Notes: generated from the sequence alone by a model not told the origin. Shown: positions 7,730 through 16,461, numbered from the stretch's first letter. The stretch is DNA of 64,000 nucleotides from Lysobacter sp. cf310 (GCF_900114355.1 NZ_FOSS01000004.1:572577-636576); one strand, 5' to 3'. Made by a program: numbers and translations.

Positions 7730-10528
7730 TCAAGGCTTCGCTCCCCCCGCCGCCGCCGCCGGCTTCGCCGCCGCGTCGAAATCGCCGGCCATGTACACGC
7801 TCAGCGTCTCGGGCTTGAAGTGCTTGCGGATCGCCGCGTTCACCTCGTCCGCGGTCAGCGCCTGCAAACGCGCATCGATGTCCGCCTGATACTTCATGTC
7901 GCGGTCCAGGAACAGATTGCCCGACAGGATGCCGGCGATCGCGCCATCGGATTCGCGGCCCTGCGCGCGCTGCGTCAACAGGCCGGCGACCGCGTCGCGC
8001 AGTTCGTCGGCGCCGACGCCGTCGCGGATCCAGCGCGCGTATTCCTCGCGCATCGCCGCCTCGGCCTTGTCCAGGTTCTGCGGCGCGGCGATGGCCTGGA
8101 TCATCAGGCTGCCGTCGTCGTCGCGGCCGGCCCGGCTGGCGTCGGCGTCGAGGTTGCTGCCCACGCCGTAGCTGAGGCCGTCCTTCTGGCGGATGCGGTC
8201 GTTCAAGCGCGATTTGCCGCCGCCGCCGAGGATGGTGTTGGCGACCATCAGCGCCGGGTAGTCGGCGTCGCGGTCGTTGAGCGAGAGGTTGCTGCGCGCG
8301 AGCAGCACGCCGTTGGCCTTGTCGGGCGTTTCGAAGCGTTCGCGGCGCGCGGCGACGGCGTTGTAGTGCGTGGCCATGGGCGCGAACGCGTGCGGCGTGC
8401 GCCAGTCGGTGAACAGGCTTTGCAGCTGCGCCTTCAGCGCGACCGGATCGAAGTCGCCGACCACGCTGATCTCGCCTTCGGCGGTGCCGTAGAAATCACG
8501 ATGGAAGGCGCGCAGGTCCTCGACCTTGAGCGCCTTCAGGTCGGCGATCGACTGGTCCAGGCTGCGCCAGCGCAGCGGATGGCCCTCGGGCCAGGGGTCG
8601 AAGTACTGCGACATGGCCATGCCGGCGACGGTGCCGGGTTCCTTGCGCGCGGCTTCCAGGCCGGTGATCGCCTGCAGGCGGAACTGTTCGAACTCGCTCT
8701 GCGGATACTCGGGCTTGCGCAGGATCTGCACCGCCAGCGCCAGCGCTTCGGCAAGTTGGGCGCGGCGCGTGGTCATGCCGATGTTGGCGCTCTGCAGGCC
8801 GCCGCCGATGCCGGCCTCGGTCTTCAGGGCCTCGAAACGCTGGTCGATCTGCTCGCGGCTGAGCCCGGCCGCGCCGCGCATGATCAGCGAGCCGGCCACG
8901 TTGCCCGCGGCCACGCGGCCCTTGAGCGAATCGGCGTCGCCGAAGCGGAAGCGCGCGCTCAGCACCACGGTCTCGCCGCGGGTCTTCTTCGGCAGCAGGG
9001 CCACGCGCAGGCCGTCGCCGAGGGTGAAGGTTTCGGTACGCGCCTGGATGTTGGCCGGGGTGGGGTCGAACTGTTCGCCCGCGGCCACCGCCGCCTTGCC
9101 GGTGTAGCCCTGCAGCACGGTCGCGGCCGCGGGCGCGGCGGCGATCTCGGCGCGGTCGGCGCGGTCGGTGGGCACGAAGCGGCCCAGCGTACGGTTGCTG
9201 GGCTTGAGGTAGTCGCGCGCGACCCGGTTGACGTCGTCCAGAGCGACGTTGTCGAGCGCGTCGCGGCGCAGGAAGTACAAGCGCCAGTCGCCGGTCGCGA
9301 TCGCCTCCGACAGGCCCAGCGCGACCGCATTGACGTTGGTGTAGCCCAGTTCGTAGCCGTTGCGGATGCGCTGCTTGGCCGCGTCCAGTTCGGCCTGGGT
9401 GATCGGCGTGGCGGCGATGCCTTCCAGTTGCGTCAGCAAGGCGGCCTCGGCCTTGGCCGCGTCGCCGTCGCGCGGCAGGCCGATCATCGCCGTCATCAGG
9501 CCCGGATCGCGCAGGCTGTCGGCGCCGGCGCTGGCGCCGGCGGCCAGCTTGGTCTCGACCAGGCTCTTGTGCAGGCGCCCGCCCGGCACGTAGCCCAGGA
9601 TGTTGGCGAGCAGACCGAGCGCGGCGCTGTCGGGGTGGGTTTCGGCGGGCACGTGGTAGGCCGCCATCACCAGTTGGATGTCGCCGCTGCGGCGCACCGT
9701 CACGCTGCGCTCGCCGTCCTGGGTGGGGTCGACGGTGTAGAACGCGCGCAAGCCGGTCTTGGGCCGCGCCACCGGCGCGAAGGCCTGAGCGATTTCGCCC
9801 AGTGTCTTGGCCGGATCGATGCGGCCGGCGACGATCAGGGTGGCGTTGTCGGGGCGGTACCAGCTCTTGTAGAAGGCCTGCAGGCGTTCGATCGGCACGC
9901 CCTCGACATCGCTGCGCGCACCGATCGTGCTGTGGCCGTAGTTGTGCCAGAGATAGGCAGTGGACCGCACGCGCTGGGCGAGGATGCCGCTGGGGCTGTT
10001 CTCGTTCTTTTCCATCTCGTTGCGGACCACGGTCATCTCGCTGTCGAGGTCCTTCTTGGCGACGTTGGAATTGACCATGCGGTCGGCTTCCAGGCCCAGC
10101 AGCCAGCGCAGGGTGTCGTCGTTGGCCGGGAACGAGGCGTAGTAATTAGTGCGATCGACATTGGTGGTGCCGTTGAAGCCGATGCCGCGCTTCTTCATCT
10201 CGGCCGGGATGTCGGTGTGGGTCGGCGTGCCCTTGAACAGCAGATGCTCCAACAGGTGGGCCATGCCGGTCTCGCCATAGTTCTCGTGCATGGAGCCGAC
10301 CTGGTAGGTCAGGTTGACCGTCACCGTGGGCTTGCTGGCGTCCGGGAACAGCAGCACGCGCAAGCCGTTGCCCAGGGTGTATTCGCAGATGCCTTCCACG
10401 CAGGGCCCGGCGGCGACGCCCTTGGGCGGCGCGAACGCAGGCTCGGCCGCCTGCGCGGGCAGGGCCAGCGCCAGGGCCAGCGTCAGCGCGGAAAAAACCG
10501 GTCGGGAGGGCAACGGAAACGATCGCAT
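7730..10528 (-). CDS. Periplasmic M16 (pitrilysin-type) zinc metallopeptidase
   Basis: The product has 932 aa. A signal peptide covers about residues 1-28 (hydrophobic run ending ALPAQA). The first M16 unit carries the inverted zinc motif HLLEH (91-95), with the downstream Glu in the NEMEKNE segment as third ligand. A second M16 unit in the C-terminal half lacks the motif, as usual for non-catalytic halves. Such two-domain proteins degrade peptides in the periplasm or remain lipid-linked. I placed the start at the Met that begins the signal peptide, 31 codons inside a longer open frame. It is divergent from truC with ~100 bases between. Confidence 0.9.
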   Translation of the reverse strand: MRSFPLPSRPVFSALTLALALALPAQAAEPAFAPPKGVAAGPCVEGICEYTLGNGLRVLLFPDASKPTVTVNLTYQVGSMHENYGETGMAHLLEHLLFKGTPTHTDIPAEMKKRGIGFNGTTNVDRTNYYASFPANDDTLRWLLGLEADRMVNSNVAKKDLDSEMTVVRNEMEKNENSPSGILAQRVRSTAYLWHNYGHSTIGARSDVEGVPIERLQAFYKSWYRPDNATLIVAGRIDPAKTLGEIAQAFAPVARPKTGLRAFYTVDPTQDGERSVTVRRSGDIQLVMAAYHVPAETHPDSAALGLLANILGYVPGGRLHKSLVETKLAAGASAGADSLRDPGLMTAMIGLPRDGDAAKAEAALLTQLEGIAATPITQAELDAAKQRIRNGYELGYTNVNAVALGLSEAIATGDWRLYFLRRDALDNVALDDVNRVARDYLKPSNRTLGRFVPTDRADRAEIAAAPAAATVLQGYTGKAAVAAGEQFDPTPANIQARTETFTLGDGLRVALLPKKTRGETVVLSARFRFGDADSLKGRVAAGNVAGSLIMRGAAGLSREQIDQRFEALKTEAGIGGGLQSANIGMTTRRAQLAEALALAVQILRKPEYPQSEFEQFRLQAITGLEAARKEPGTVAGMAMSQYFDPWPEGHPLRWRSLDQSIADLKALKVEDLRAFHRDFYGTAEGEISVVGDFDPVALKAQLQSLFTDWRTPHAFAPMATHYNAVAARRERFETPDKANGVLLARSNLSLNDRDADYPALMVANTILGGGGKSRLNDRIRQKDGLSYGVGSNLDADASRAGRDDDGSLMIQAIAAPQNLDKAEAAMREEYARWIRDGVGADELRDAVAGLLTQRAQGRESDGAIAGILSGNLFLDRDMKYQADIDARLQALTADEVNAAIRKHFKPETLSVYMAGDFDAAAKPAAAAGGAKP

Positions 10529-10626
10529 GGGCGGTCCTGAATGAAAGACTGGGGGAGCAAACGTGTGGCGGACGCTGCTATAGACGAAAATACCCGCTGA
10601 GCTCCCTACCGCCTGTGCCATAGAGC

Positions 10627-11358
10627 ATGTCCGAAACCTACAGTTCCCTCGATGCGCCCAGCGAGCTGCCGGTGCTGTACGCCGACGACAGCCTGGCGAT
10701 CATCGACAAGCCGGCGGGGCTGATGGTGCACGACAGCGCGCTGGCGCGCGGCGAGACCGACTTCGTCGCCGACCGCCTGCGCGAACAGTTCGGCCGGCCG
10801 GTGTTCCTGGTCCATCGCCTGGACCGCGCCACCAGCGGCTGCCTGCTGCTGGCGTTCGAGCGCGAGGTGGCCTCGGCGCTGGGCAAGGTGCTGATGTCGC
10901 GCGAGTTCGAGAAGGATTATCTGGCGGTCTGCCGCGGCTGGCCGGAGGATGCGTTCACCATCGATTACGCGCTCGACGGCGGGCCGGGCAAGCCGCAGAA
11001 GAAGCCCGCGATCACGCGCTTCCGATGCCTGGGCCGCTGCGAGCTCGCGCACCCCTCCGGCGGTTTCGAAACCTCGCGCTACGCGCTGTTGCTGGCGCAG
11101 CCGGAGACCGGGCGCTTCCGCCAGATCCGGCGCCACCTCAAGCACGTCTCGCACCACCTGATCGGCGACACCAGCCACGGCGACGGTCGCCACAACCGCG
11201 CCTTCCGCATGATGGGCATCCATCGCATGCTGCTGCACGCGCAGCGCCTGGCCTTTCTGCACCCGGTCAGCGGCGCGCGCATCGTCGCCACCGCGCGGCC
11301 GGACCGCGAACTGGCCAAGGCGCTGGCGCTGTTCGAGCCGGCCGCGCCGGCCGCTTGA
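10627..11358 (+). CDS. truC: RluA-family pseudouridine synthase, probably TruC
   Basis: The product has 243 aa. The catalytic signature HRLDRATSG holds the essential Asp, and the usual N-terminal DDSLAIIDKPAGL and the distal IHRMLLHAQRLAF segments are present. There is no S4 RNA-binding domain, and the short length fits TruC, which modifies U65 in tRNA, better than RluC/D. RluA itself is a similar size, so the exact target is inferred. The gene stands alone, divergent from the M16 peptidase and convergent with a DUF2059 gene across a GC-rich hairpin. Confidence 0.82.
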   Translation: MSETYSSLDAPSELPVLYADDSLAIIDKPAGLMVHDSALARGETDFVADRLREQFGRPVFLVHRLDRATSGCLLLAFEREVASALGKVLMSREFEKDYLAVCRGWPEDAFTIDYALDGGPGKPQKKPAITRFRCLGRCELAHPSGGFETSRYALLLAQPETGRFRQIRRHLKHVSHHLIGDTSHGDGRHNRAFRMMGIHRMLLHAQRLAFLHPVSGARIVATARPDRELAKALALFEPAAPAA

Positions 11359-11363
11359 GGGCG

Positions 11364-11383
11364 GGCGCGGCGCGGGCCGCGCC
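11364..11383. terminator. Hairpin between convergent genes
   Basis: GGCGCGG (11364-11370) pairs with CCGCGCC (11377-11383) in the 24-base gap between truC and the convergent DUF2059 gene. It could serve both directions; no U-tract is visible. Confidence 0.4.
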
Positions 11384-11907
11384 TACTTGGTTTCGGCGCC
11401 GGCGCTCTTGCGCTTGACCGCGTCGTTGCGCGCTTCGGCTTCGATGTCCTTCTGCAGCTCCTGCATCATCGGCACCACCAGCTTCTGCATCGCGCTCATG
11501 GTGTTCTGCATCAGCGCCGGCATCTTGTCGAGCAGGCGCTGGCCGGTCGGGCTGGCGTAGAACGCGATCAGGGCATCGGTGTCCTGGCCGTCGAAGGTGT
11601 CGCGATAGATGTCGCGGTAGATCGGTTCCAGCTTGTCCCAAGCCAGGCTCTTGCGCATCTGCGCGCTGGACCGGGCGATCACGCTGTTCAAGCGCTCGCG
11701 TTCGGCCGGCGTGATCTCGCGGCCGGCCATCATCTGCTCGACCATCTGCTGCTGCGAGGCCTCGATCTGCGGCAGCATGGTTTCCACGGTCTGGCGCGCG
11801 CGCATGACCTCGAGCAGGCGGGACACCTGGGCGTCGCTGGGCGGCGCGGCCAGGGCGGCCAGCGGCGAGGCCAACATCAGCGCCAGGGCCAGGGCATAGG
11901 ACTTCAT
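11383..11907 (-). CDS. Exported DUF2059 protein
   Basis: The product has 174 aa with a clear signal peptide (residues 1-20, ending LAALAA). The mature part is helical. The segment around residues 95-135, containing YRDTFDGQDTDALIAFYASPTGQRLL, is the DUF2059 signature, with the typical aromatic FYASPTG. The C-terminal tail is charged. The family is periplasmic and of unknown function. A ribosome-binding site (GGAGGATCG on the coding strand) precedes the chosen ATG at 11907, which excludes the much longer upstream open frame. It is transcribed towards truC. Confidence 0.85.
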   Translation of the reverse strand: MKSYALALALMLASPLAALAAPPSDAQVSRLLEVMRARQTVETMLPQIEASQQQMVEQMMAGREITPAERERLNSVIARSSAQMRKSLAWDKLEPIYRDIYRDTFDGQDTDALIAFYASPTGQRLLDKMPALMQNTMSAMQKLVVPMMQELQKDIEAEARNDAVKRKSAGAETK

Positions 11908-11987
11908 CGGGGGCGATCCTCCTTGATGGGAACCGCATGGTCGTCGGCGGGTGCAGGCGGCGTCAACGAGCGGACGCGGGCCCGCAC

Positions 11988-12009
11988 TACAATCGCTCCC
12001 GTCTACAAT
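11988..12009 (+). promoter_or_regulatory. Two TACAAT boxes upstream of arfB
   Basis: TACAAT occurs at 11988-11993 and again at 12004-12009, 16 bases apart, with the arfB ATG at 12028. Either could be a -10 element. No convincing -35 hexamer was seen in this GC-rich stretch. Confidence 0.3.
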
Positions 12010-12027
12010 CGGGGCCGGAGGGACGCA

Positions 12028-12444
12028 ATGGCCGATCCTGAAATCACCATACCCGAGCAGGAACTGGTCGAGCGCTTCGTGCGTTCGACCGGGCCGGGCG
12101 GGCAAAACGTCAACAAGGTCGCGACCGCGGTGGAGCTGCGCTTCGACGTGGCGCAGTCGCCGTCGCTGCCCGAACCGGTGCGCGAGCGCCTGCTCGCCAA
12201 GCGCGACCGCCGCGTGACCGGCGACGGCGTGCTGGTGATCAGCGCGCAGCGTTTCCGCACCCAGGAGCGCAACCGCGATGATGCCCGCGAGCGCCTGGCC
12301 GCCTTCATCGAAAGCGGCCTGCACGCGCCCAAGCCGCGCATCGCCACCCGTCCCAGTCGCGCCTCGAAGGAACGCCGCCTGGGCGCCAAGCGCGAGCGCA
12401 GCACGGTCAAGCGCGGCCGCGGCCCCACGCGCGATTGGGACTGA
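12028..12444 (+). CDS. arfB: ArfB, ribosome-rescue peptidyl-tRNA hydrolase
   Basis: The product has 138 aa. The catalytic GGQ motif lies in STGPGGQNVNKV near residues 23-27, as in class I release factors, and the C-terminal ~35 residues are a basic, disordered tail rich in Arg and Lys, the hallmark of ArfB/YaeJ. The protein enters ribosomes stalled on non-stop mRNA and hydrolyses the peptidyl-tRNA, with the tail lying in the empty mRNA channel. No codon-recognition domain is present, so it is not PrfA/PrfB. An acyltransferase gene follows 10 bases downstream on the same strand. Confidence 0.93.
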   Translation: MADPEITIPEQELVERFVRSTGPGGQNVNKVATAVELRFDVAQSPSLPEPVRERLLAKRDRRVTGDGVLVISAQRFRTQERNRDDARERLAAFIESGLHAPKPRIATRPSRASKERRLGAKRERSTVKRGRGPTRDWD

Positions 12445-12454
12445 CGGAGACCGC

Positions 12455-13063
12455 ATGCCGACGACCGCCGACAACGTGGTGCTGCCGCTGCCGCCGAACG
12501 CACCGCGGGTGCGCTCCAACCGCCTGACCCGCTGGATCGGCCGCAGCGTGCTGCGGCTGGGCGGCTGGCGCATGGTCGGGGCCTTCCCCGACATCCCCAA
12601 GCTGGTCCTGATCGGCGCGCCGCACTCGTCCAACTGGGACGGCGTCTGGGGCTTCGCGGCCAAGGCCGCGATGGGGCTGGACATCAAGATCCTGGGCAAG
12701 GACTCGCTGTTCAAGGTGCCGCTGCTGGGTGCGCTGCTGCGCTACCTGGGCGTGATTCCGGTCGACCGCAGCGCTGCCCACGGCGTGGTCGAACAGGCCG
12801 CGGCGATGATCCGCAACGCCGAACGGTTCTGGTTCGGATTGGCGCCGGAGGGCACGCGCAAGCCGGTGGAGCGCTGGAAGGCGGGCTTCTGGAAGATCGC
12901 CAAGGCCGCCGACGTGCCGGTGCTGCCCGCGTACTTCCACTACCCCGACAAGATCATCGGCATCGGCGAGCCGTTCTGGCTGGGCGACGACATGAACGCC
13001 GATCTGGCGCGGATCCGGGCCTGGTACCGGCCCTGGCAGGGCAAGCACCACGGCACGACTTAA
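12455..13063 (+). CDS. PlsC-like 1-acylglycerol-3-phosphate acyltransferase family protein
   Basis: The product has 202 aa. The HX4D acyltransferase motif appears as HSSNWD near residue 58, and the glycerol-phosphate-binding motif as APEGTR near 130. The chain is shorter than typical PlsC (~240 aa) and has no clear N-terminal transmembrane helix, matching a compact group of acyltransferases seen in proteobacteria. The substrate may be lysophospholipid or another lipid. It begins 10 bases after arfB and is probably co-transcribed. The ATG at 12455 was chosen because the frame upstream lies inside arfB. Confidence 0.85.
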   Translation: MPTTADNVVLPLPPNAPRVRSNRLTRWIGRSVLRLGGWRMVGAFPDIPKLVLIGAPHSSNWDGVWGFAAKAAMGLDIKILGKDSLFKVPLLGALLRYLGVIPVDRSAAHGVVEQAAAMIRNAERFWFGLAPEGTRKPVERWKAGFWKIAKAADVPVLPAYFHYPDKIIGIGEPFWLGDDMNADLARIRAWYRPWQGKHHGTT

Positions 13064-13091
13064 GCGCACGGGCTGCACCTAAACCGCACAC

Positions 13092-13111
13092 GATCGGCCG
13101 GACGGCCGATC
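13092..13111. terminator. Hairpin after the acyltransferase gene
   Basis: GATCGGCC (13092-13099) and GGCCGATC (13104-13111) form a perfect 8-bp stem with a GGAC loop, 29 bases after the stop. There is no U-tract. The rest of 13064-13332 shows no gene. Confidence 0.35.
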
Positions 13112-13332
13112 CCGCCCGCCGCCCGCCGCGTATCGGCGGCCCGTTTCGCCCGCGCTTTACGTGTAGCTTCATTACGGGGCGGCGCGTCGCGGGGGGTGGC
13201 GCGGGTTCCCGATCAGGGGCAGGAGGTCGGTCGTGCCGGGCAGGATGTCGCTAGGGGAGGTGGCGGAGGCCACGATCGCCGCGCATGCGGAGTTGTCGAG
13301 CGCGGCCCGCGCCTGCGTGCGGGAGGTGGCCG

Positions 13333-14703
13333 GTGCCCGCCTTGCCCTGGTTCGCGCTTAGTCCCAACGGCCTGCTCAGCGCCGTCGGCCTGTGGCGGGG
13401 CTCCGAGGAGACCGTGCCCACGCCGGTGGAGGACTGGCGCCAGGCCGTGGTCGACGTGGTCATTCCCGCGCGCCTGCAGCAGCACGACATCGCCCATTGC
13501 CTGGCGGCCCTGCTGGCGCAGACCCTGCAACCGCGCAAGGTGGTGCTGGTGGACGACGGCGGCACCGAGCGCGACGGCACCGCCGCGATCGCGCGCGAGT
13601 TCGCCGCCGCCAACGGCCTGTCGCTGCGCGTGATCGAGCGCATGTGGTCGATCGGGCGCGGGCCCACGATCAAGCGTCAGGCGCGCGAATCCGACGCCGA
13701 TGTCGAGTTCGTGCTCGACGGCGACACGCTGCTGCATTCGGCCGACTACATCGAGCGCTGCGTGCGCGAGCTCTACGAAGGCGTGGGCATCGCCAGCGTC
13801 TGCGGCGTGGTCCAGCCGATGCGCGGCGAGCACCGACGCGCGCTGGAGCGTTCGCCGGCGTTCCAGCGTTGGCTGCACGGCGAGGCCTACCGCGATCCGC
13901 GCACGCGCCGCGGCCGGTTGCGGCGCAGTCTGCAGTGGCTGGGCGATATCCATCGCGAGACCAGCTGCCTGCTGCAGCAGTGCTTCATCAATCGCGGCCA
14001 GATGGCGCTGTTCGGCGGGGTGGTGGTGCCGCGCGGCAATGCGATCGCCTATCGACGGCGCTACATCAAGGATCTGTTCGATCGTTACGAGCCGGTGCAC
14101 GGCGATCAGTTCGACGGGGCCGAGGACGTGTTCGTCGCGCTGGCGTTGGCGCAGGAGGGCTATCGCAACGTGCAACTGTTCGGCGTGCTCGCGCATGCCG
14201 AGCAGCCGCCGCTGGACCGTCTGCCGGGCCAGAGTTTCCGCCAGGCCGGGGCGTTCCTGCGCGGCTGCCGGGAGTTCAATGCGCTGTTGCTGACGCCGTT
14301 CAAGGTCTGGCGGCGCTGGCTGCGTCCGCGCCCGCGCGTCGTGGCCGAGCAGCGGCGGGTGCGCGAGGCGTATCGGCAGCCGTTCGGTGGGCGGCTCACG
14401 CACGAGTACGGGCGGCCGATCGGGTGGGCGCTGTTCCTGATGGCGGGCGAGCGTTTGGCGTATCCGCTGTTGTTGTTGTGGTTGGTCTTCAGCGGGCGTT
14501 GGTGGTGGTTGGGTGGGGTGGTGCTGGCGGAAATTCTGGCGACGGCCTTGGTGTTGGCGTCGGTGGCGCGCGATGGGCGGGGGGCGGCCTTGGGCAAGGC
14601 CTTGCTGGTGGCGCCGGTGCGCTATGCGATGGTGTTCGTGGAGCTGGCGGCGGCGGTGGCGTTTTTGCCGCAGCGGTTTCGCAGGCCGCGGCGTGGGCGC
14701 TAG
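13333..14703 (+). CDS. Family 2 glycosyltransferase with C-terminal membrane segments
   Basis: The product has 456 aa from a GTG start at 13333, chosen because GGGAGG at 13321-13326 precedes it; a longer reading frame exists but lacks a ribosome-binding site. A GT-A fold occupies about residues 38-300, with VVLVDDGG near 71-77 and the DxD-type metal site DGD at 129-131. Two or more hydrophobic helices lie at about 360-420. It probably transfers a sugar from a nucleotide donor at the inner membrane (polysaccharide or glycolipid synthesis). No neighbouring glycan genes are present, so the product is unknown. The final codons run into the repeat-rich intergenic block. Confidence 0.82.
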   Translation: MPALPWFALSPNGLLSAVGLWRGSEETVPTPVEDWRQAVVDVVIPARLQQHDIAHCLAALLAQTLQPRKVVLVDDGGTERDGTAAIAREFAAANGLSLRVIERMWSIGRGPTIKRQARESDADVEFVLDGDTLLHSADYIERCVRELYEGVGIASVCGVVQPMRGEHRRALERSPAFQRWLHGEAYRDPRTRRGRLRRSLQWLGDIHRETSCLLQQCFINRGQMALFGGVVVPRGNAIAYRRRYIKDLFDRYEPVHGDQFDGAEDVFVALALAQEGYRNVQLFGVLAHAEQPPLDRLPGQSFRQAGAFLRGCREFNALLLTPFKVWRRWLRPRPRVVAEQRRVREAYRQPFGGRLTHEYGRPIGWALFLMAGERLAYPLLLLWLVFSGRWWWLGGVVLAEILATALVLASVARDGRGAALGKALLVAPVRYAMVFVELAAAVAFLPQRFRRPRRGR

Positions 14704-14759
14704 CGCCTTCGCTCACGCGCACTTCGTAGCTTTGCTCCCTCTTTTGTCTTTGCTTTTGA

Positions 14760-14870
14760 CTCCCTCCTTTGGAAAAGGGTGAAGCCGTGCGTTTACGAAC
14801 CGCAGGTTCGTGCACGGGTGAACGCCGGCAGGCTATGCCTGCTGGCCGGGCGGGTTGGGGAGGTTTGCTT
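14760..14870. repeat. Composite repeat: element arm interrupted by a ~72-base insert
   Basis: The outer part (CTCCCTCCTTTGGAAAAGG ... GGTTGGGGAGGTTTGCTT) matches the intact arm at 14891-14930 but is split by 14780-14851. The insert contains GTTTACGAACCGCAGGTTCG, with a CGAACC/GGTTCG hairpin, and a GCAGGC/GCCTGC hairpin. A reversed relative of the insert lies at about 46635-46704. Confidence 0.6.
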
Positions 14871-14890
14871 TTGCTTTGTTTTGCTCCTAG

Positions 14891-14930
14891 CTCCCTCCTT
14901 TGTAAAAGGAGGGTTGGGGAGGATTTGCTT
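14891..14930. repeat. Intact copy of the repeat arm
   Basis: CTCCCTCCTTTGTAAAAGG continues directly into AGGGTTGGGGAGGATTTGCTT, the uninterrupted form of the arm at 14760-14870 and a relative of the inverted repeats at 7543-7706. Confidence 0.6.
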
Positions 14931-15105
14931 TTGCTTTGCTGTCGCTTCTTCTGACCGAAGGTCAAGAGCTTCCGCCTGCTGCGCATGCGGGTCACTTTCT
15001 CTTGCTAGCCCAAGAGTCCGTCTGGATTCCCTTCGGTCAAAAGTAACCAAAGAGAAGGGCTAGCGGGACCAAACCTCCCCTGCGGGTTCGGGGCTGGCGC
15101 CGGGA
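14931..15105. repeat. Further intergenic repeat-like sequence without genes
   Basis: This stretch carries GACCGAAGG and a distant CCTTCGGTC, and TCTCTTGCTAGCCC opposite AGAGAAGGGCTAGC, giving imperfect long-range stems. Such sequence is typical of xanthomonad intergenic repeats. No ORF with coding character or ribosome-binding site is visible. Confidence 0.35.
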
Positions 15106-15139
15106 TTTTTCGATAGGACATCCTTGTCCTATCGAAAAA
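15106..15139. repeat. Perfect 15-bp inverted repeat (hairpin)
   Basis: TTTTTCGATAGGACA (15106-15120) is followed by a TCCT loop and its exact reverse complement TGTCCTATCGAAAAA (15125-15139). The stem is AT-richer than its surroundings. Outer GGCGCC and GGCGCG bases could extend it. It could be a terminator or a mobile-repeat hairpin. Confidence 0.75.
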
Positions 15140-15215
15140 CGGCGCGCGTCCTGCGCGCCGCCCTTCGGGTCTACGGTTGGTCGGGTGAGTGCGGGGCTTT
15201 TGGATTTGAATGCCG

Positions 15216-15314
15216 CGGCAACGGCAACGGCAACGGCAACAACAGCCGCAACAACAGCCGCAACAACAGTCGCAACAACAGTCGCAACAACAGTCGCAAC
15301 AACAGTCGCAACAA
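15216..15314. repeat. Tandem repeat array (6-mer and 12-mer units)
   Basis: Four CGGCAA units (15216-15239) merge into six 12-base units of the form CAACAACAGYCG (15237-15308), the first two with CC and the last four with TC in the variable place. The array could encode a Gln/Asn-rich stretch but lies in no convincing gene. It is a candidate variable-number locus. Confidence 0.85.
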
Positions 15315-15402
15315 GGTGACTGGAGTCTTGCCGTCTTCGTGCGAAGGCAGGGATCGGGTGACTTTAGAGTGCGGCTTGAGCCCCGGCGTCATTCGCCTCG
15401 AT

Positions 15403-15442
15403 CGTAGGATGCGGTGAGCCGTAGGCGAACCGCATCGTCGCG
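15403..15442 (+). repeat. 40-base dispersed palindromic repeat, copy 1
   Basis: The sequence begins CGTAGGATGCGGTGAGCCG and ends AGGCGAACCGCATCGTCGCG. ATGCGGT and ACCGCAT pair internally. Reverse-oriented copies lie at 46539-46578 (nearly identical) and 46779-46817 (diverged). Confidence 0.75.
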
Positions 15443-15473
15443 ATGTCGCAGCCGTATGCGCGGCTCCAGGCCT

Positions 15474-16442
15474 TCAACGATCCGACTGGCCCGTCGCGTA
15501 GTAATCGCCGCGGAAAAACAGATCCGGCTGGATCAATTCGGTAAACGCGCGCGCCTGCGGCGACAGGTATTTGCCCTTGCGCACCACCACGCCGTAGCTG
15601 CGCGAGGGGAAGTAGTCGGCCAGCGAGCGGGCGCTCAGGCGCGAGCGGTCGGCGTCGGTCAGGCAGATCGCGGTGACGATACTGATGCCCAGGCCCATCG
15701 CCACGTACTGCTTGATCACCTCCCAGCCGCCGACCTCCAGCGCGACCGTGTACGGCACTCGGTTCTGCTGGAACACCAGGTCGACCATGCGATAGGTGGT
15801 CAGGCGCTGCGGCGGCAGGATCAGGCCGTAGGGCGAGAGGTCCTGCAGGCTGAGGTCGGGCTTGAGCGCGAGCGGGTGGTCGCGCGGGGTGATCAGCATG
15901 GGCTCGAAGCGGTAGACCGGGGCGTAGCTGAGGTCGCCGGGCACGTCCAGCATCGAGCCCACCGCCAGGTCGACCGCGTCCGAGCGCAGCAGGTCCAGGC
16001 CGCCGGCGCCGGTGACGTTGTGCAGGCTCAGGCGCACGTCCGGGTGGGCGGCGCGGAAGGCTTCGACGATCTTGGGCAGCAGATACAGGATGGTCGAGCT
16101 GCCGGCGGCGACGTTGAGCTCGCCGCCGTCCAGCCCGCGCACCCGCTCGCGGAAGGCCCCGTCCAGGCCGTCCAGGCCCTCAACCAGCGGGCGCGCGAGT
16201 TCGTAGAGCTCCTGGCCCTCGCGGGTCAGGCTGAGCCGGCGGCCGCTGCGCTCGAGCAGACGCACCCCCAGATCGCGCTCCAGCGCCTGCAGCTGCAGGG
16301 TCACCGCCGGCTGGCTGAGGTACAGCGCCTCAGCCGCGCGTGAGACCGAGCCCAGGCGGGCGGTCTGGCAGAACGCCCGCAGCGGCTTCAGGCGGTCGCC
16401 CTTGTACGCAAAACGGGGGCTGGCGGCGCGCGTCGTGGTCAC
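15474..16442 (-). CDS. LysR-family regulator, divergent from aceB
   Basis: The product has 322 aa from a GTG start at 16442. An upstream ATG at 16505 would translate AT-rich promoter DNA and was rejected. An N-terminal winged helix-turn-helix lies at ~25-80 (SVSRAAEALYLSQPAVTLQLQ), followed by a periplasmic-binding-protein-like effector domain of ~200 residues. The effector is unknown. The gene shares a 120-base promoter region with malate synthase, so it is a likely regulator of the glyoxylate shunt in response to carbon source. A perfect inverted repeat in that region is a candidate binding site. Confidence 0.88.
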   Translation of the reverse strand: MTTTRAASPRFAYKGDRLKPLRAFCQTARLGSVSRAAEALYLSQPAVTLQLQALERDLGVRLLERSGRRLSLTREGQELYELARPLVEGLDGLDGAFRERVRGLDGGELNVAAGSSTILYLLPKIVEAFRAAHPDVRLSLHNVTGAGGLDLLRSDAVDLAVGSMLDVPGDLSYAPVYRFEPMLITPRDHPLALKPDLSLQDLSPYGLILPPQRLTTYRMVDLVFQQNRVPYTVALEVGGWEVIKQYVAMGLGISIVTAICLTDADRSRLSARSLADYFPSRSYGVVVRKGKYLSPQARAFTELIQPDLFFRGDYYATGQSDR

Positions 16443-16461
16443 GTGAAGGACATATATAAGG

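Noticed and set aside
15216..15314. Possible CRISPR array
   Set aside because: Units are 6 and 12 bases with no unique spacers, and no cas gene is present. It is a simple tandem repeat.
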